Positions 16,156 through 23,898 of a stretch of 64,000 nucleotides of DNA are shown in pieces. Below the pieces are notes generated by a model. That model was not told where the DNA came from. It saw only the letters and a program-made list of their open reading frames with translations, and did no database searches. The position numbers and the translations under genes are program-made. Where the stretch lies: NCBI GenBank assembly GCA_035626595.1, contig DASPNJ010000010.1, positions 62,001 through 126,000 of the forward strand, given 5' to 3'. The stretch comes from JAQGMV01 sp035626595. Lineage in GTDB: Bacteria; Pseudomonadota; Gammaproteobacteria; Burkholderiales; SG8-41. How positions within the stretch are numbered: the first letter of the stretch is position 1; each line of letters opens with the position of its first letter.

Positions 16156-16204
16156 GCAGGGTGCGCCAGTAGCGCACCGCGGTGCGTCGTCGACGCACCC
16201 TACG
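16156..16204. repeat. Double GGTGCGC palindrome supplying the etfA stop
   Basis: GCAGGGTGCGCCAGTAGCGCACC joins GGTGCGTCGTCGACGCACCCTACG. The TAG stop of etfA on the minus strand is the reverse complement of CTA at 16200-16202, inside the element. Confidence 0.85.
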
Positions 16205-17156
16205 TTTTTTTCAAAGCCTCCACCAATGCCGGCACGACCTTGCGGTAGTCGCCGACGACGCCGAATCGCGCTTCCCTGAAGATCGCCGCGTCGGGATCGC
16301 TGTTGATCGCGACGATCGTCTTCGAGTTGCCGCAGCCGGCGAGGTGGTGTCCCGCGCCGGAAATCCCGACGGCGATGTAGAGATCCGGCGTCACCGTCTT
16401 GCCGGTGAGGCCGATCTGCCACGAATGCGGACACCAGCCGAGATCGCACGGCACGCGGCTCGCGCCCACGGTGCCGCCGAGCTGATCGGCGAGCGCTTTG
16501 ATCACGCCGAAACCTTCCGGTCCCTCGAGGCCGCGGCCGCCGGCGACGATCACCCGCGCGTCCTCGAGCCGCGACGGCCCGGCGCTTTCGCGCTCGCGCG
16601 CGACCACGCGCGTGCGCGCGTCGACCGGCGGCGCGGCAAGCATGACGATCTCGCCTCGCCGCGTGTCATCGCGTCGCGGCTCTCCGATGCCCGCCTTGAC
16701 CGTTGCGAGCGCAGGTGCAGCCGCGAACGACACGGTCTCGCGCACGTTGCCGCCGTAGCACGCGCGGGTGAAGAGGAGCTTCCCGTCTTCGCGCGCGATA
16801 CCGGTGCAACCCGTGGCGACGGCGCCCTCGAGCCTGAAGGCGAGTCGCGCCGCCAGCTCGGCGCCGCTGTGCGTGTGGCCGGCGACGATCACGTCCGGCG
16901 CCGCTTCGCGCGCGACCTGCTCCGCCGCGGGCAGCCAGAGCGCCGCGTCGTAGTCTTCGGCGCCTTCGCACCAGTACACGCGGTCCGCGCCGTGGGCGAT
17001 CAGGTCCTTCGCAGCGGCGTCGGTTCGAGCGAACAGTAACGAGACCACCCCCACCCCAGCCTGAATTTCGCGTGCGAGTCCGAGCAGCTCGCGCGTGAGC
17101 GGCGTCACGACGCCGTCACGGGTTTCCGCAATGACGAGCACCGCTGCCGACATCAC
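16200..17156 (-). CDS. etfA: Electron transfer flavoprotein, alpha subunit
   Basis: A 318-residue ETF alpha subunit, which with EtfB carries electrons from acyl-CoA dehydrogenases or related flavoenzymes to ETF:quinone oxidoreductase. The FAD-binding C-terminal part shows 'VIVAGGRGLEGPEGFGV' near residue 200, 'VGASRVPCDLGWCPHSWQIGLTGKTV' (in pieces, near 227) and 'YIAVGISGAGHHLAGC' near 260. Its first codon overlaps the end of etfB by four bases. Its place between a molybdenum enzyme and carboxylase genes suggests a dedicated ETF for this pathway rather than the housekeeping pair. Confidence 0.93.
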   Translation of the reverse strand: MMSAAVLVIAETRDGVVTPLTRELLGLAREIQAGVGVVSLLFARTDAAAKDLIAHGADRVYWCEGAEDYDAALWLPAAEQVAREAAPDVIVAGHTHSGAELAARLAFRLEGAVATGCTGIAREDGKLLFTRACYGGNVRETVSFAAAPALATVKAGIGEPRRDDTRRGEIVMLAAPPVDARTRVVARERESAGPSRLEDARVIVAGGRGLEGPEGFGVIKALADQLGGTVGASRVPCDLGWCPHSWQIGLTGKTVTPDLYIAVGISGAGHHLAGCGNSKTIVAINSDPDAAIFREARFGVVGDYRKVVPALVEALKKT

Positions 17157-17956
17157 ACGAGGCGCGCGTCGCGCAGGCGCTGCACCAGCGCGGCCGCCTG
17201 CGCGGCGTCATCGACGCCTTCGACGACCTCGCAGCGCGTGTCCTTGACCGGCACGTAGAGCCGCTCGCGCGTACGCCGTGCGGCGATGGCCTGAAGCGCC
17301 TGCGGCTCGATGCCGGCCTCAGGCAATGCGCGCACCGCGAGCGGCTTGCGCGCTGCGCGCATCGTCTCCCGAAGGCTCGGCTTGCGCGCCGCACCGAGCT
17401 CGTTGGAGACGGTGACGACGGCCGGCAGTGTCGCTTCGATCGTCTCGAATCCGTCGGGCAGCACGCGCTCGACGCGCGCGAGGCCATCGACGATGTCGAC
17501 CCGGCGCGCGAGTGTGACGACCGGCAGCCCCAGCAGCTCCGCGATGCCGCAGCCGACGATGCCCGCATCCCAGTCCGCGGCCTGACGGCCGGTGAGAACG
17601 AGGTCGGCGGCAGGCAGCTGACGAACGGCCCGCGCGAGCACGTACGCTGTCGCTTCGCCCGCGCCGTCCGGCAGCCCGTCGTCTTTGACGAGCACCGCCT
17701 CGTCCGCGCCCATCGCGAGCGCGTGCTTGAGCGTATTGCGTGCGCTCTCCGGACCGACGCAGAGCGCGGTGATCTTCGTCTCGACCCCGGCATCGCGCAC
17801 GCGCAGCGCGGCCTCGAGCGCCTGCTCGTCGAACGGGCTCATCACGAGCTGCAGCCCCGCGACCGGAACGACTTGCTTCGCCTGCTCGTCGACCTTGAGC
17901 ATGCTGAAAGAGGCTTCGGGATTCGGGACCTGTTTGACGCAGACGACGATGTGCAT
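17153..17956 (-). CDS. etfB: Electron transfer flavoprotein, beta subunit
   Basis: A 267-residue ETF beta subunit. It begins 'MHIVVCVKQVPNPEASF', has 'SPFDEQALEAALRVRDAG' near residue 40, 'ALAMGADEAVLV' near 78 and 'LTGRQAADWDAGIVG' near 121, in the usual family order. ATGA-type overlap with etfA shows translational coupling. The 110-base leader between the molybdenum gene and this start holds the octamer repeat array. Confidence 0.93.
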   Translation of the reverse strand: MHIVVCVKQVPNPEASFSMLKVDEQAKQVVPVAGLQLVMSPFDEQALEAALRVRDAGVETKITALCVGPESARNTLKHALAMGADEAVLVKDDGLPDGAGEATAYVLARAVRQLPAADLVLTGRQAADWDAGIVGCGIAELLGLPVVTLARRVDIVDGLARVERVLPDGFETIEATLPAVVTVSNELGAARKPSLRETMRAARKPLAVRALPEAGIEPQALQAIAARRTRERLYVPVKDTRCEVVEGVDDAAQAAALVQRLRDARLV

Positions 17957-17965
17957 GAGGGCCTG

Positions 17966-18068
17966 GTGACGAGGTGACGGGGTGACGGGGTGACGGGGTG
18001 ATGAAGTGATGAAGTGATGAAGTGACGAAGTATCACTGCGTCACTGCGTCACTGCGTCACTGCATCAC
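17966..18068. repeat. Octamer tandem repeat array 2 (direct then inverted)
   Basis: About eight copies of GTGACGNN/GTGATGAA in one direction (17966-18030) are followed by about five copies of TCACTGCG in the other (18034-18068). The two halves are complementary and could fold into one long, slipping hairpin. It sits between the molybdenum-enzyme stop and the etfB start on the minus strand. Confidence 0.92.
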
Positions 18069-19312
18069 TAGACGATAGTCACATCCGTCGGCACGATGCC
18101 GTCGAAGTGCTTGCGCTGGTAGTTCCACGGAATGACGGGCTGCACGCGGCCGGTCTCGTCGGTCGCCCGCGCGCGGATGCGGAATTGCCCCGGCTCTTTA
18201 GCGTCCCACAGATACGACCAGCGTACCCACAGCCAGCGCTCGCGCGGCTCCTCGAGATGCGCCTCGCGCCACGTGCTGCCGTCGTCGGTGCTCACTTCGA
18301 CGCGCGTGATCATGCCCATCCCGCTCCACGCGAGGCCGCGCACCTTGTGCTCGCCGCGCGGAAGCGGCGAATCTTCGTCGAGCGGATCGACGATGATGCA
18401 GCGCACGCCCATCGACGTGATCATTTCCTTGCCGGGATCGTCGGGTCCCTTGCCGTACACGAAGTAGTGATGCTGGTAGTAGCACTGCGGCAGATGGTCC
18501 AGCACTTCGATCCGGTCGAGCCACTTCACCCACCAGTTGCCGGACCAGCCCGGCACCACGGCGCGCACCGGCGCGCCGTGGATGTGCAGCAGGTACTCGC
18601 CATTCATCGACCACGCGAGCAGCGTGTCGGGGTGCATCGCCTTCGCGATCGGAAGGCCTTTCTCGTAATTGATGACGCCCGGATCGACCAGCTTGAAGTC
18701 GGAGCGGCCGACCGAGCGGTACTGCACCGCGAGGTCGGGCTGACCGCGATCGAATCCCTGCATGCGCACGCTCACGGCGTTCGACCGGATGCCGGCCTTT
18801 TTCAGCACCTCCATGAGCGGAACGCCGGTGAACTCGCCCGCGCTCATCGCGCAGGTGGTGGTCGATTCGTTGCTGATGTCCTCGGTGGACGGCACCGCGT
18901 TCTTCTCGCGCATCGCCGCGCGCGCGTTCATGTCCTGCTGGTTGATGCGCGAAGGTTTGCGCGCGCCCTTCTCGACGTAGTCGAAATAGCCCGCGTCGTT
19001 GCCGGCGCACTCGGTAACCGCGCGCACCGTGCGGCCCGGCAGCTTCTGAAGGTCCTTGAGCGAGAGCTCGATGGGGCGCTCGACGAGGCCGCCGATCGTG
19101 AATATCCAGTCTTCAGGATGGATCGGATCGGGCACTTCGAGCTGATTGACGACGTAGTACGCGTCGGTCGGCGTGATCAGCCCTTCGAGCTCGGTGATCG
19201 GCGCGCGGCCGTTGATGACGCGTCCCTGCGAATCCTTGCCCGCGATGATGGTCGGCCGCTTGCGGTCCGGCCAGCCCATCACCCAGTCGCCTTCGATTTC
19301 CGGTCTTGGCAT
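18068..19312 (-). CDS. Sulfite-oxidase-family molybdopterin enzyme, no export signal
   Basis: A 414-residue protein of the SUOX/SorA molybdenum family. The Mo-ligating Cys is in 'VTECAGNDAG' near residue 101. Later landmarks are 'RMQGFDRGQPD', 'WSMNGEYLLHIHGAPVRAVVPG' (in pieces, near 237) and a C-terminal Mo-co dimerisation domain from about residue 300 ('VSTDDGSTWREA'). The N-terminus (MPRPEIEGDWVMGW) has no Tat or Sec signal, unlike the exported relative at 23899, so it should be cytoplasmic. Its neighbours are a carboxyltransferase and etfBA. That setting suggests electron exchange with the flavoprotein, which I infer and cannot show. It need not oxidise sulfite. Confidence 0.85.
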   Translation of the reverse strand: MPRPEIEGDWVMGWPDRKRPTIIAGKDSQGRVINGRAPITELEGLITPTDAYYVVNQLEVPDPIHPEDWIFTIGGLVERPIELSLKDLQKLPGRTVRAVTECAGNDAGYFDYVEKGARKPSRINQQDMNARAAMREKNAVPSTEDISNESTTTCAMSAGEFTGVPLMEVLKKAGIRSNAVSVRMQGFDRGQPDLAVQYRSVGRSDFKLVDPGVINYEKGLPIAKAMHPDTLLAWSMNGEYLLHIHGAPVRAVVPGWSGNWWVKWLDRIEVLDHLPQCYYQHHYFVYGKGPDDPGKEMITSMGVRCIIVDPLDEDSPLPRGEHKVRGLAWSGMGMITRVEVSTDDGSTWREAHLEEPRERWLWVRWSYLWDAKEPGQFRIRARATDETGRVQPVIPWNYQRKHFDGIVPTDVTIV

Positions 19313-19389
19313 AAAAATCTACTCCGCTCCTTCGCTTCGCTCCGGGCGCAACTGCACCCCTTATCGCGCCTTGCGGCGCGTCTTTACAT

Positions 19390-20958
19390 TTAAGGTCGCA
19401 CACCTGATTTGAACTTCGGGCCGAGCTGCGTTCTGAGCCGCGGCTGCAGCGCCTCGATGAACTGGCAGAGGTACGGGCGCGTTTCGCGCGGGTCGATGAG
19501 ATCCTCGATCGCGAACGCCTCAGCCGTTCGGAACGGTGAAGCGAGACTTTTCAGCTCCGCCTCGATCTCGCGCTCGCGCGCCTCCGGATCTTCGGCGCTT
19601 TCGATCTCGCGCCGGTACGCCGCTTTCACGCCGCCTTCGACCGGCAGCGAGCCCCAGTTGCCCGACGGCCACGCGATCTTGAAATTGAGTCCCGCGCGAT
19701 CGATCGTACCGCCCCCGGCCACGCCGTAACACTTGCGCACGAGCACCGTGAACACCGGCACCGTGACCTGGAAGCCGATGTAGCGCGCGCGCACGCCTTC
19801 GCGCAGGATCGCGTCCGCTTCGGATTGCACGCCGACCATGAGCCCCGGCACGTCGGCGAAGAAGACGAGCGGGATATTGAACATGTCGCAGAGCTCCACG
19901 AAGTGGCCCTGCTTGCGCGCGGCCTTGTAATCCACGATGCCGCCGAACATGGGGTTGTTCGCGACGATGCCGACGGCGTAGCCGTCCATGCGCGCGAGCG
20001 CGGTGATGACGCCGCGGCCGAACGTCGGCTGGATCTCGAAGAGCGACCCACGGTCGACCACGAGCTCCAGCAGCTTCTTCATGTTGTAGGCCTGGCGGCC
20101 CGAGCGCGGAATGAGCTCCGCGAGCGTGTCTTCTGCGCGGTCCGGCGAATCGCCGACGCTCACACGCGGTGTGAGCTCCCACACGTTGCCCGGCATGTAC
20201 GACAGAAACCGGCGGATCTGCGCGAGGCAGTCGAGCTCGTCCTCGGCGACGTTGTCGATGGTGCCCGCGGTATCGACGGCGACCTTCGTGCCGCCGAGCG
20301 CTTCCTTCGTGAGCTTGTCGCCGAACGCGCGCTCGACCACCGGCGGACCGGCGGCGAAGATCTGCCCCGTGCCTTTCACCATGATCGACCAGTGCGAAAA
20401 AATCGCGCGCATCGACGGCCCGCCTGCGGTGGTGCCCATCACGGCCGACACCACCGGCACGACGCCGAGCAGCTCGGTGGAGCGCTCGCAGCCGTCCTGG
20501 CCGTAACCCGGGACCGTGGTGTAGCCCTTGCGCTTCGCGGTGTTGACCGTGCCGCCGGTGCCGTCGATCAGGTTCACCAGCGGAATGCGGTACTCGTACG
20601 CGAGATCCTCGATGAAGCCGCCCTGGCCCCCCTTGCGACGATCGGATCCGAAACCGGTGCCGGCGCGGATCGTGTAGTCCTCGCCGCCGACCGCGACGGC
20701 ACGGCCGTCGATCTTGCCGATGCCCATGACATAGGGCGCGGGCTCGAACGCCGTGACAGCGCCGCTCTTGTCGTAGCTCGCGCGCCCGGCGAGCTTGCCC
20801 ACTTCGCGGAACGTGCCGGCATCGAGCAGCTTCCCGATGCGCTCGCGCACGGTGAGCTTGCCGGCCGCGTGATGTTTCGCGACGGCGTCGGGTCCGCCGC
20901 ACGCTTCAGCCAGCGCGCGGCGGCGGTGAATCTCCTCGATTTCGGCGCGCCAGGACAT
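19390..20958 (-). CDS. Acyl-CoA carboxylase carboxyltransferase subunit B
   Basis: A 522-residue carboxyltransferase with both halves fused: 'GKLTVRERIGKLLDAG' near residue 33, 'NLIDGTGGTVNT' near 130, 'AVGIVANNPMFGGIVDYKAA' near 325, 'LVFFADVPGLMVG' near 360 and 'CYGVAGGG' near 400. It differs clearly from the two 511-residue subunits at 14603 and 35896; it lacks their WPTSY ending. It lies directly after the biotin carrier gene, about 50 bases apart. It may form a heteromeric carboxyltransferase with subunit A or be an alternative subunit sharing the same biotin carboxylase. Confidence 0.88.
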   Translation of the reverse strand: MSWRAEIEEIHRRRALAEACGGPDAVAKHHAAGKLTVRERIGKLLDAGTFREVGKLAGRASYDKSGAVTAFEPAPYVMGIGKIDGRAVAVGGEDYTIRAGTGFGSDRRKGGQGGFIEDLAYEYRIPLVNLIDGTGGTVNTAKRKGYTTVPGYGQDGCERSTELLGVVPVVSAVMGTTAGGPSMRAIFSHWSIMVKGTGQIFAAGPPVVERAFGDKLTKEALGGTKVAVDTAGTIDNVAEDELDCLAQIRRFLSYMPGNVWELTPRVSVGDSPDRAEDTLAELIPRSGRQAYNMKKLLELVVDRGSLFEIQPTFGRGVITALARMDGYAVGIVANNPMFGGIVDYKAARKQGHFVELCDMFNIPLVFFADVPGLMVGVQSEADAILREGVRARYIGFQVTVPVFTVLVRKCYGVAGGGTIDRAGLNFKIAWPSGNWGSLPVEGGVKAAYRREIESAEDPEAREREIEAELKSLASPFRTAEAFAIEDLIDPRETRPYLCQFIEALQPRLRTQLGPKFKSGVRP

Positions 20959-21009
20959 TACCTGCGCCGCGCGATCGCCATGTCACGCATGAGCGTCCCC
21001 CGCGAGCGC

Positions 21010-21231
21010 CTAGTCTTCCAGGACCGCGACCACCTGTCCTTCCGCCACCGGGTCTTTTTCTTTGACGAGGATCTCTTTGACCGTGCCCGGATCCTCGGTG
21101 ATCACCGGGATTTCCATTTTCATCGACTCGATCACGACCAGCGTATCGCCCGCTTCCACCTTGTCTCCGGGACTCGCCTTGACCTGCCATACGGTGCCGG
21201 TGATCTCGGATTTGACTTCGATACGTGCCAT
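21010..21231 (-). CDS. Stand-alone biotin carboxyl carrier domain
   Basis: A 73-residue protein that is nothing but a biotinyl/lipoyl-type domain: 'VKASPGDKVEAGDTLVVIES' leads to the biotinylation motif ESMKME, with the target Lys near residue 40, then 'GTVKEILVKEKDPV'. GGAGCGCTC precedes the ATG. It is the first gene of the carboxylase cluster and is the obvious partner for the biotin carboxylase at 13127, which has no carrier domain of its own. Confidence 0.93.
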   Translation of the reverse strand: MARIEVKSEITGTVWQVKASPGDKVEAGDTLVVIESMKMEIPVITEDPGTVKEILVKEKDPVAEGQVVAVLED

Positions 21232-21368
21232 GAGCGCTCCTTGGTCTCGCGGATATTTTTCAGGCTGATTTCGCCGCGAGAGCTCGCGGCGCGAAGGTGA
21301 GGCGAGTATAGCATCGGGCCTCTCGCCGCCCGCCGATTCCGGTTCGCGGAATCGTCTAAGATAGCCCG

Positions 21369-22037
21369 ATGCGTTCTCTCCTTCTCGCCGCGTTGCTCGC
21401 GGCTGCGCTCCTCCACAGTCCCGCCTACGCGCAGCGCAAGCTTCCGCGGGTGGACGAAGCCGCGGGCGATGCGTCGTGGCTGCGCTTCAAGCGTCAGCTC
21501 CTGGCTGCGGTCGAAAAGCGCGACAAGCAGTTCATACTGTCGATACTCGACAAGAACGTGCGCAACCAGGACGAGCGCACGCGCGGCATCGCGACGTTTC
21601 GCAAGCAGTGGGAGCTCGACACCGACGACAGCCCGCTGTGGCGCGAGCTCACCCAGGCGCTGCAGCTCGGCGGCGCGTTCATCCGCCGCGACAAGCGCCG
21701 CGAGCTCTGCGCGCCGTACCTCCTCGGCCGCTGGCCCGACGACGTGAGTCCGATCGAGAACGCGGTCGTCATCTCGCGCGACGCGGCGGTGCAGTCCGAA
21801 CCGTCGATATCGTCGCCGGCGCTCGGACGGCTCTCGTACGACATCGTCGGCGTGGTCGACTGGGAGGTCGACGACAAGTCCGACCCGAAGCAGAAATGGG
21901 TGCGCATCCGCCTGCAGGGCCGTGACGGCTTCGTGCCGGAAGAGCAGGTGCGCAGCCCGATCGAGCAGGCTGCGTGCTTCGTGAAAACCGGCAGCGGCTG
22001 GCGCATGACGGCGTTCGCGCCGGCCGGCGGCGAGTGA
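21369..22037 (+). CDS. Exported SH3-domain protein
   Basis: A 222-residue protein with a signal peptide (MRSLLLAALLAAALLHSPAYA). The middle is helical and charged; the C-terminal third (from about residue 135, 'ENAVVISRDAAVQSEPSISS' through 'KWVRIRLQGRDGFVPEEQVRSP') has the pattern of a bacterial SH3-like domain. Two cysteines lie near residues 116 and 203. It is divergent from the biotin carrier gene. Likely periplasmic and concerned with the cell wall or protein binding; no specific function is recognised. Confidence 0.75.
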   Translation: MRSLLLAALLAAALLHSPAYAQRKLPRVDEAAGDASWLRFKRQLLAAVEKRDKQFILSILDKNVRNQDERTRGIATFRKQWELDTDDSPLWRELTQALQLGGAFIRRDKRRELCAPYLLGRWPDDVSPIENAVVISRDAAVQSEPSISSPALGRLSYDIVGVVDWEVDDKSDPKQKWVRIRLQGRDGFVPEEQVRSPIEQAACFVKTGSGWRMTAFAPAGGE

Positions 22038-22099
22038 ATAAATGGGGTCGGGTTCACATTACGCATCTGGCGCGTAATGTGAACCTGACCCCATTTATT
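22037..22099. repeat. AATAAATGGGGTC...GACCCCATTTATT long palindrome
   Basis: Two arms of about 27 bases with one mismatch enclose ATCTGGC. The arms contain GGTTCACATTACGC and GCGTAATGTGAACC. The element begins at the last base of the SH3 gene stop and its right arm runs into the start of the next gene. Confidence 0.92.
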
Positions 22100-23002
22100 T
22101 TCTGCCTGATGATTTCGTCAGCGCACGCCCTCGAGCTGCAGGGTCATCGCGGTGCGCGCGGGCTGCTGCCGGAGAACACGCTGGCCGCATTCGGGCGTGC
22201 GCTCGATCTCGGCGTCACGACGCTCGAGCTCGATTGCGGCGTGACGCAGGACGGCGTCGTCGTCATCGCGCACGACCGCGCGCTGAATCCCGCTTTCACG
22301 CGGGACGCACAAGGCCGCTGGATCGAGGCGCCGCGTGCGATTCACCACATGCGTTTCGACGAGCTGCAGCGCTACGACGTCGGCCGGCTCAGGCCCGGCA
22401 CCGAGTACGCGAAGCGCTTCGCACGCCAGCAGCCGATCGACGGCACGCGCATCCCGAAGCTCGCGGACCTGTTCGCCTTGCTGCAACAGCGCGGCGATAC
22501 GCGCACGCGCTTCAATATCGAGACCAAGATCTCGCCGCTCGCGCCGGACGAATCGCTTGCGCCCGACGCGTTCGTCGCGGCGCTGCTGGAGGTCATCCGC
22601 GCAGCAGGGATCGAATCGCGCGTCACTGTGCAATCGTTCGACTGGCGTACGCTCGCGATCGTGCAGAAGGTGGCGCCGGGCATTCCGACGGCGTATCTCA
22701 CCGCGCAGCGCACCTCGCCGCGCAACGTGGCGCCGGGCTCGCCGTGGACGGCGGGACACGACATCGCGAACTACGGCGGATCGGTGCCGCGCATGGTGAA
22801 AGCGGCCGGCGGCGCGATCTGGTCGCCGTACCACGGCGATCTCACCGAAGCGCGGGTGCGTGAAGCGCAGGCGCTCGGCTTGAAAGTCGTCGTATGGACG
22901 GTGAATGCCGAAGCGGACATGCGCCGGATGATCGAGTGGCGCGTGGACGGCATCATTTCGGATTATCCCGACGTACTCGTAAAGGTTGCGCGACAACCGT
23001 AG
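22079..23002 (+). CDS. Glycerophosphodiester phosphodiesterase family protein
   Basis: A GDPD (UgpQ-type) enzyme that hydrolyses glycerophosphodiesters to glycerol 3-phosphate and an alcohol. Catalytic landmarks: 'LQGHRGARGLLPENTLAAF' with the first His near residue 23, 'LELDCGVTQDGVVVIAHD' with Glu, Asp and the second His near 50-63, and 'VWTVNAEADMRRM' near the end. The GTG at 22079 is preferred because it gives a short signal peptide (MNLTPFIFCLMISSAHA). An ATG at 22109 would remove most of it. That signal peptide is partly written by the preceding palindrome. The TAG stop lies in another repeat shared with the convergent gene. Confidence 0.82.
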   Translation: MNLTPFIFCLMISSAHALELQGHRGARGLLPENTLAAFGRALDLGVTTLELDCGVTQDGVVVIAHDRALNPAFTRDAQGRWIEAPRAIHHMRFDELQRYDVGRLRPGTEYAKRFARQQPIDGTRIPKLADLFALLQQRGDTRTRFNIETKISPLAPDESLAPDAFVAALLEVIRAAGIESRVTVQSFDWRTLAIVQKVAPGIPTAYLTAQRTSPRNVAPGSPWTAGHDIANYGGSVPRMVKAAGGAIWSPYHGDLTEARVREAQALGLKVVVWTVNAEADMRRMIEWRVDGIISDYPDVLVKVARQP

Positions 23003-23026
23003 GGTGCGCGGGTAGCGCACCTACGG
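22997..23026. repeat. CCGTAGGGTGCGC palindrome supplying two stop codons
   Basis: CCGTAGGGTGCGC and GCGCACCTACGG are inverted around GGGTA. The TAG at 23000-23002 ends the plus-strand glycerophosphodiesterase and CTA at 23021-23023 ends the minus-strand phosphoesterase. Confidence 0.9.
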
Positions 23027-23512
23027 AATCAATTCGACGATTTCCGGTTCCAGCGTATCCCTCGTCACCCGCAGCCGCGCCACCGCAATCGGCAGCCTGA
23101 ACCGGCGTGGCCCCGCGCTTCCCGGGTTGAGGAACAGCACGCCGTCACGACGCTCCGCCACCGGCTTGTGCGAATGCCCGTAGATCACCGCGGCGAAGCC
23201 TGCCGCGGCGGGATCGACATCGAGATCCGCGATGTCGTGCACGAGATAGAGCAGATGGCCGCCGACCTCGACCACTTCGGTGTGTGGCAAGGTCCGGCCC
23301 CACGCGTCGCGGTCGTTGTTGCCGCGCACGGCATACACCGGCGCAATCGCGCGCAGCGCATCGAGCACGTCCGGACCGCCTATGTCGCCGGCATGCACGA
23401 TCAAATCCGAGCCGCGCAGCGCGGCGAGCGCCTCGTCGCGCACGAGAGCGTGCGTGTCCGAGATCACGCCCACCTTGATAGAATCGCCGGGGGCTTTCGA
23501 GGAGAGTGACAT
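23021..23512 (-). CDS. YfcE/MJ0936-family metallophosphoesterase
   Basis: A calcineurin-like phosphoesterase of about 163 residues. Metal-binding motifs in order: 'VGVISDTHALVRDE' (DxH), 'LIVHAGDIGGPDV' (GD), 'VYAVRGNNDRD' (GNND), 'LVHD' and 'VIYGHSHKP' (GHSH), followed by 'LNPGSAGPRR'. Family members hydrolyse phosphodiesters or small nucleotides in the cytoplasm. The ATG at 23512 overlaps the divergent doxX start by two bases; a GTG at 23473, just before GVISDTH, is an equally good start and would leave a 37-base divergent gap. Confidence 0.87.
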   Translation of the reverse strand: MSLSSKAPGDSIKVGVISDTHALVRDEALAALRGSDLIVHAGDIGGPDVLDALRAIAPVYAVRGNNDRDAWGRTLPHTEVVEVGGHLLYLVHDIADLDVDPAAAGFAAVIYGHSHKPVAERRDGVLFLNPGSAGPRRFRLPIAVARLRVTRDTLEPEIVELIP

Positions 23513-23897
23513 GAGTGACGATTTCGGCAAGCTGGTCCTGCGCCTCACCCTGGGCATCCTCGTGTTACTCCATGGCGTGGCGAAGCTGAAAGGCGGCGTC
23601 GGATTCCTCGAGCCGATGCTGGTGAAATCCGGTCTTCCGGCATGGCTCTCCTACGGCGCATACATCGGCGAAGTCGCGGGTCCCGTCATGGTGATCCTCG
23701 GGCTCTTCGCGCGTACCGGCGCGTTCTTCATCTTCGCGAACATGATCGTCGCGATCTTCCTCGTGCACATCCCGGAGCTCACGCAGCTCACCAAGCAGGG
23801 CGGATGGGCGCTCGAGCTGCAAGGCATGTTCCTTTTTACCGCGTTCGCGCTGATGTGCATGAACCCGGGCCGCTACTCGATCACGCGGAGGTTCTGA
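23511..23897 (+). CDS. DoxX-family membrane protein
   Basis: A 128-residue inner-membrane protein with four hydrophobic segments: 'LVLRLTLGILVLLHGVAKL', a second near residues 43-63, a third near 68-83 and a fourth near 98-113. It fits the DoxX family, first described in thiosulfate/quinone redox systems. GAGGAGAG precedes the ATG. It is one base from the exported sulfite-dehydrogenase-like gene, so it is probably the membrane partner or quinone-linked subunit of that system; this role is inferred. Confidence 0.85.
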   Translation: MSDDFGKLVLRLTLGILVLLHGVAKLKGGVGFLEPMLVKSGLPAWLSYGAYIGEVAGPVMVILGLFARTGAFFIFANMIVAIFLVHIPELTQLTKQGGWALELQGMFLFTAFALMCMNPGRYSITRRF

Positions 23898-23898
23898 C

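Noticed and set aside
17966..18068. CRISPR-like array
   Set aside because: The eight-base units abut without spacers and reverse direction half-way; no cas genes are present.
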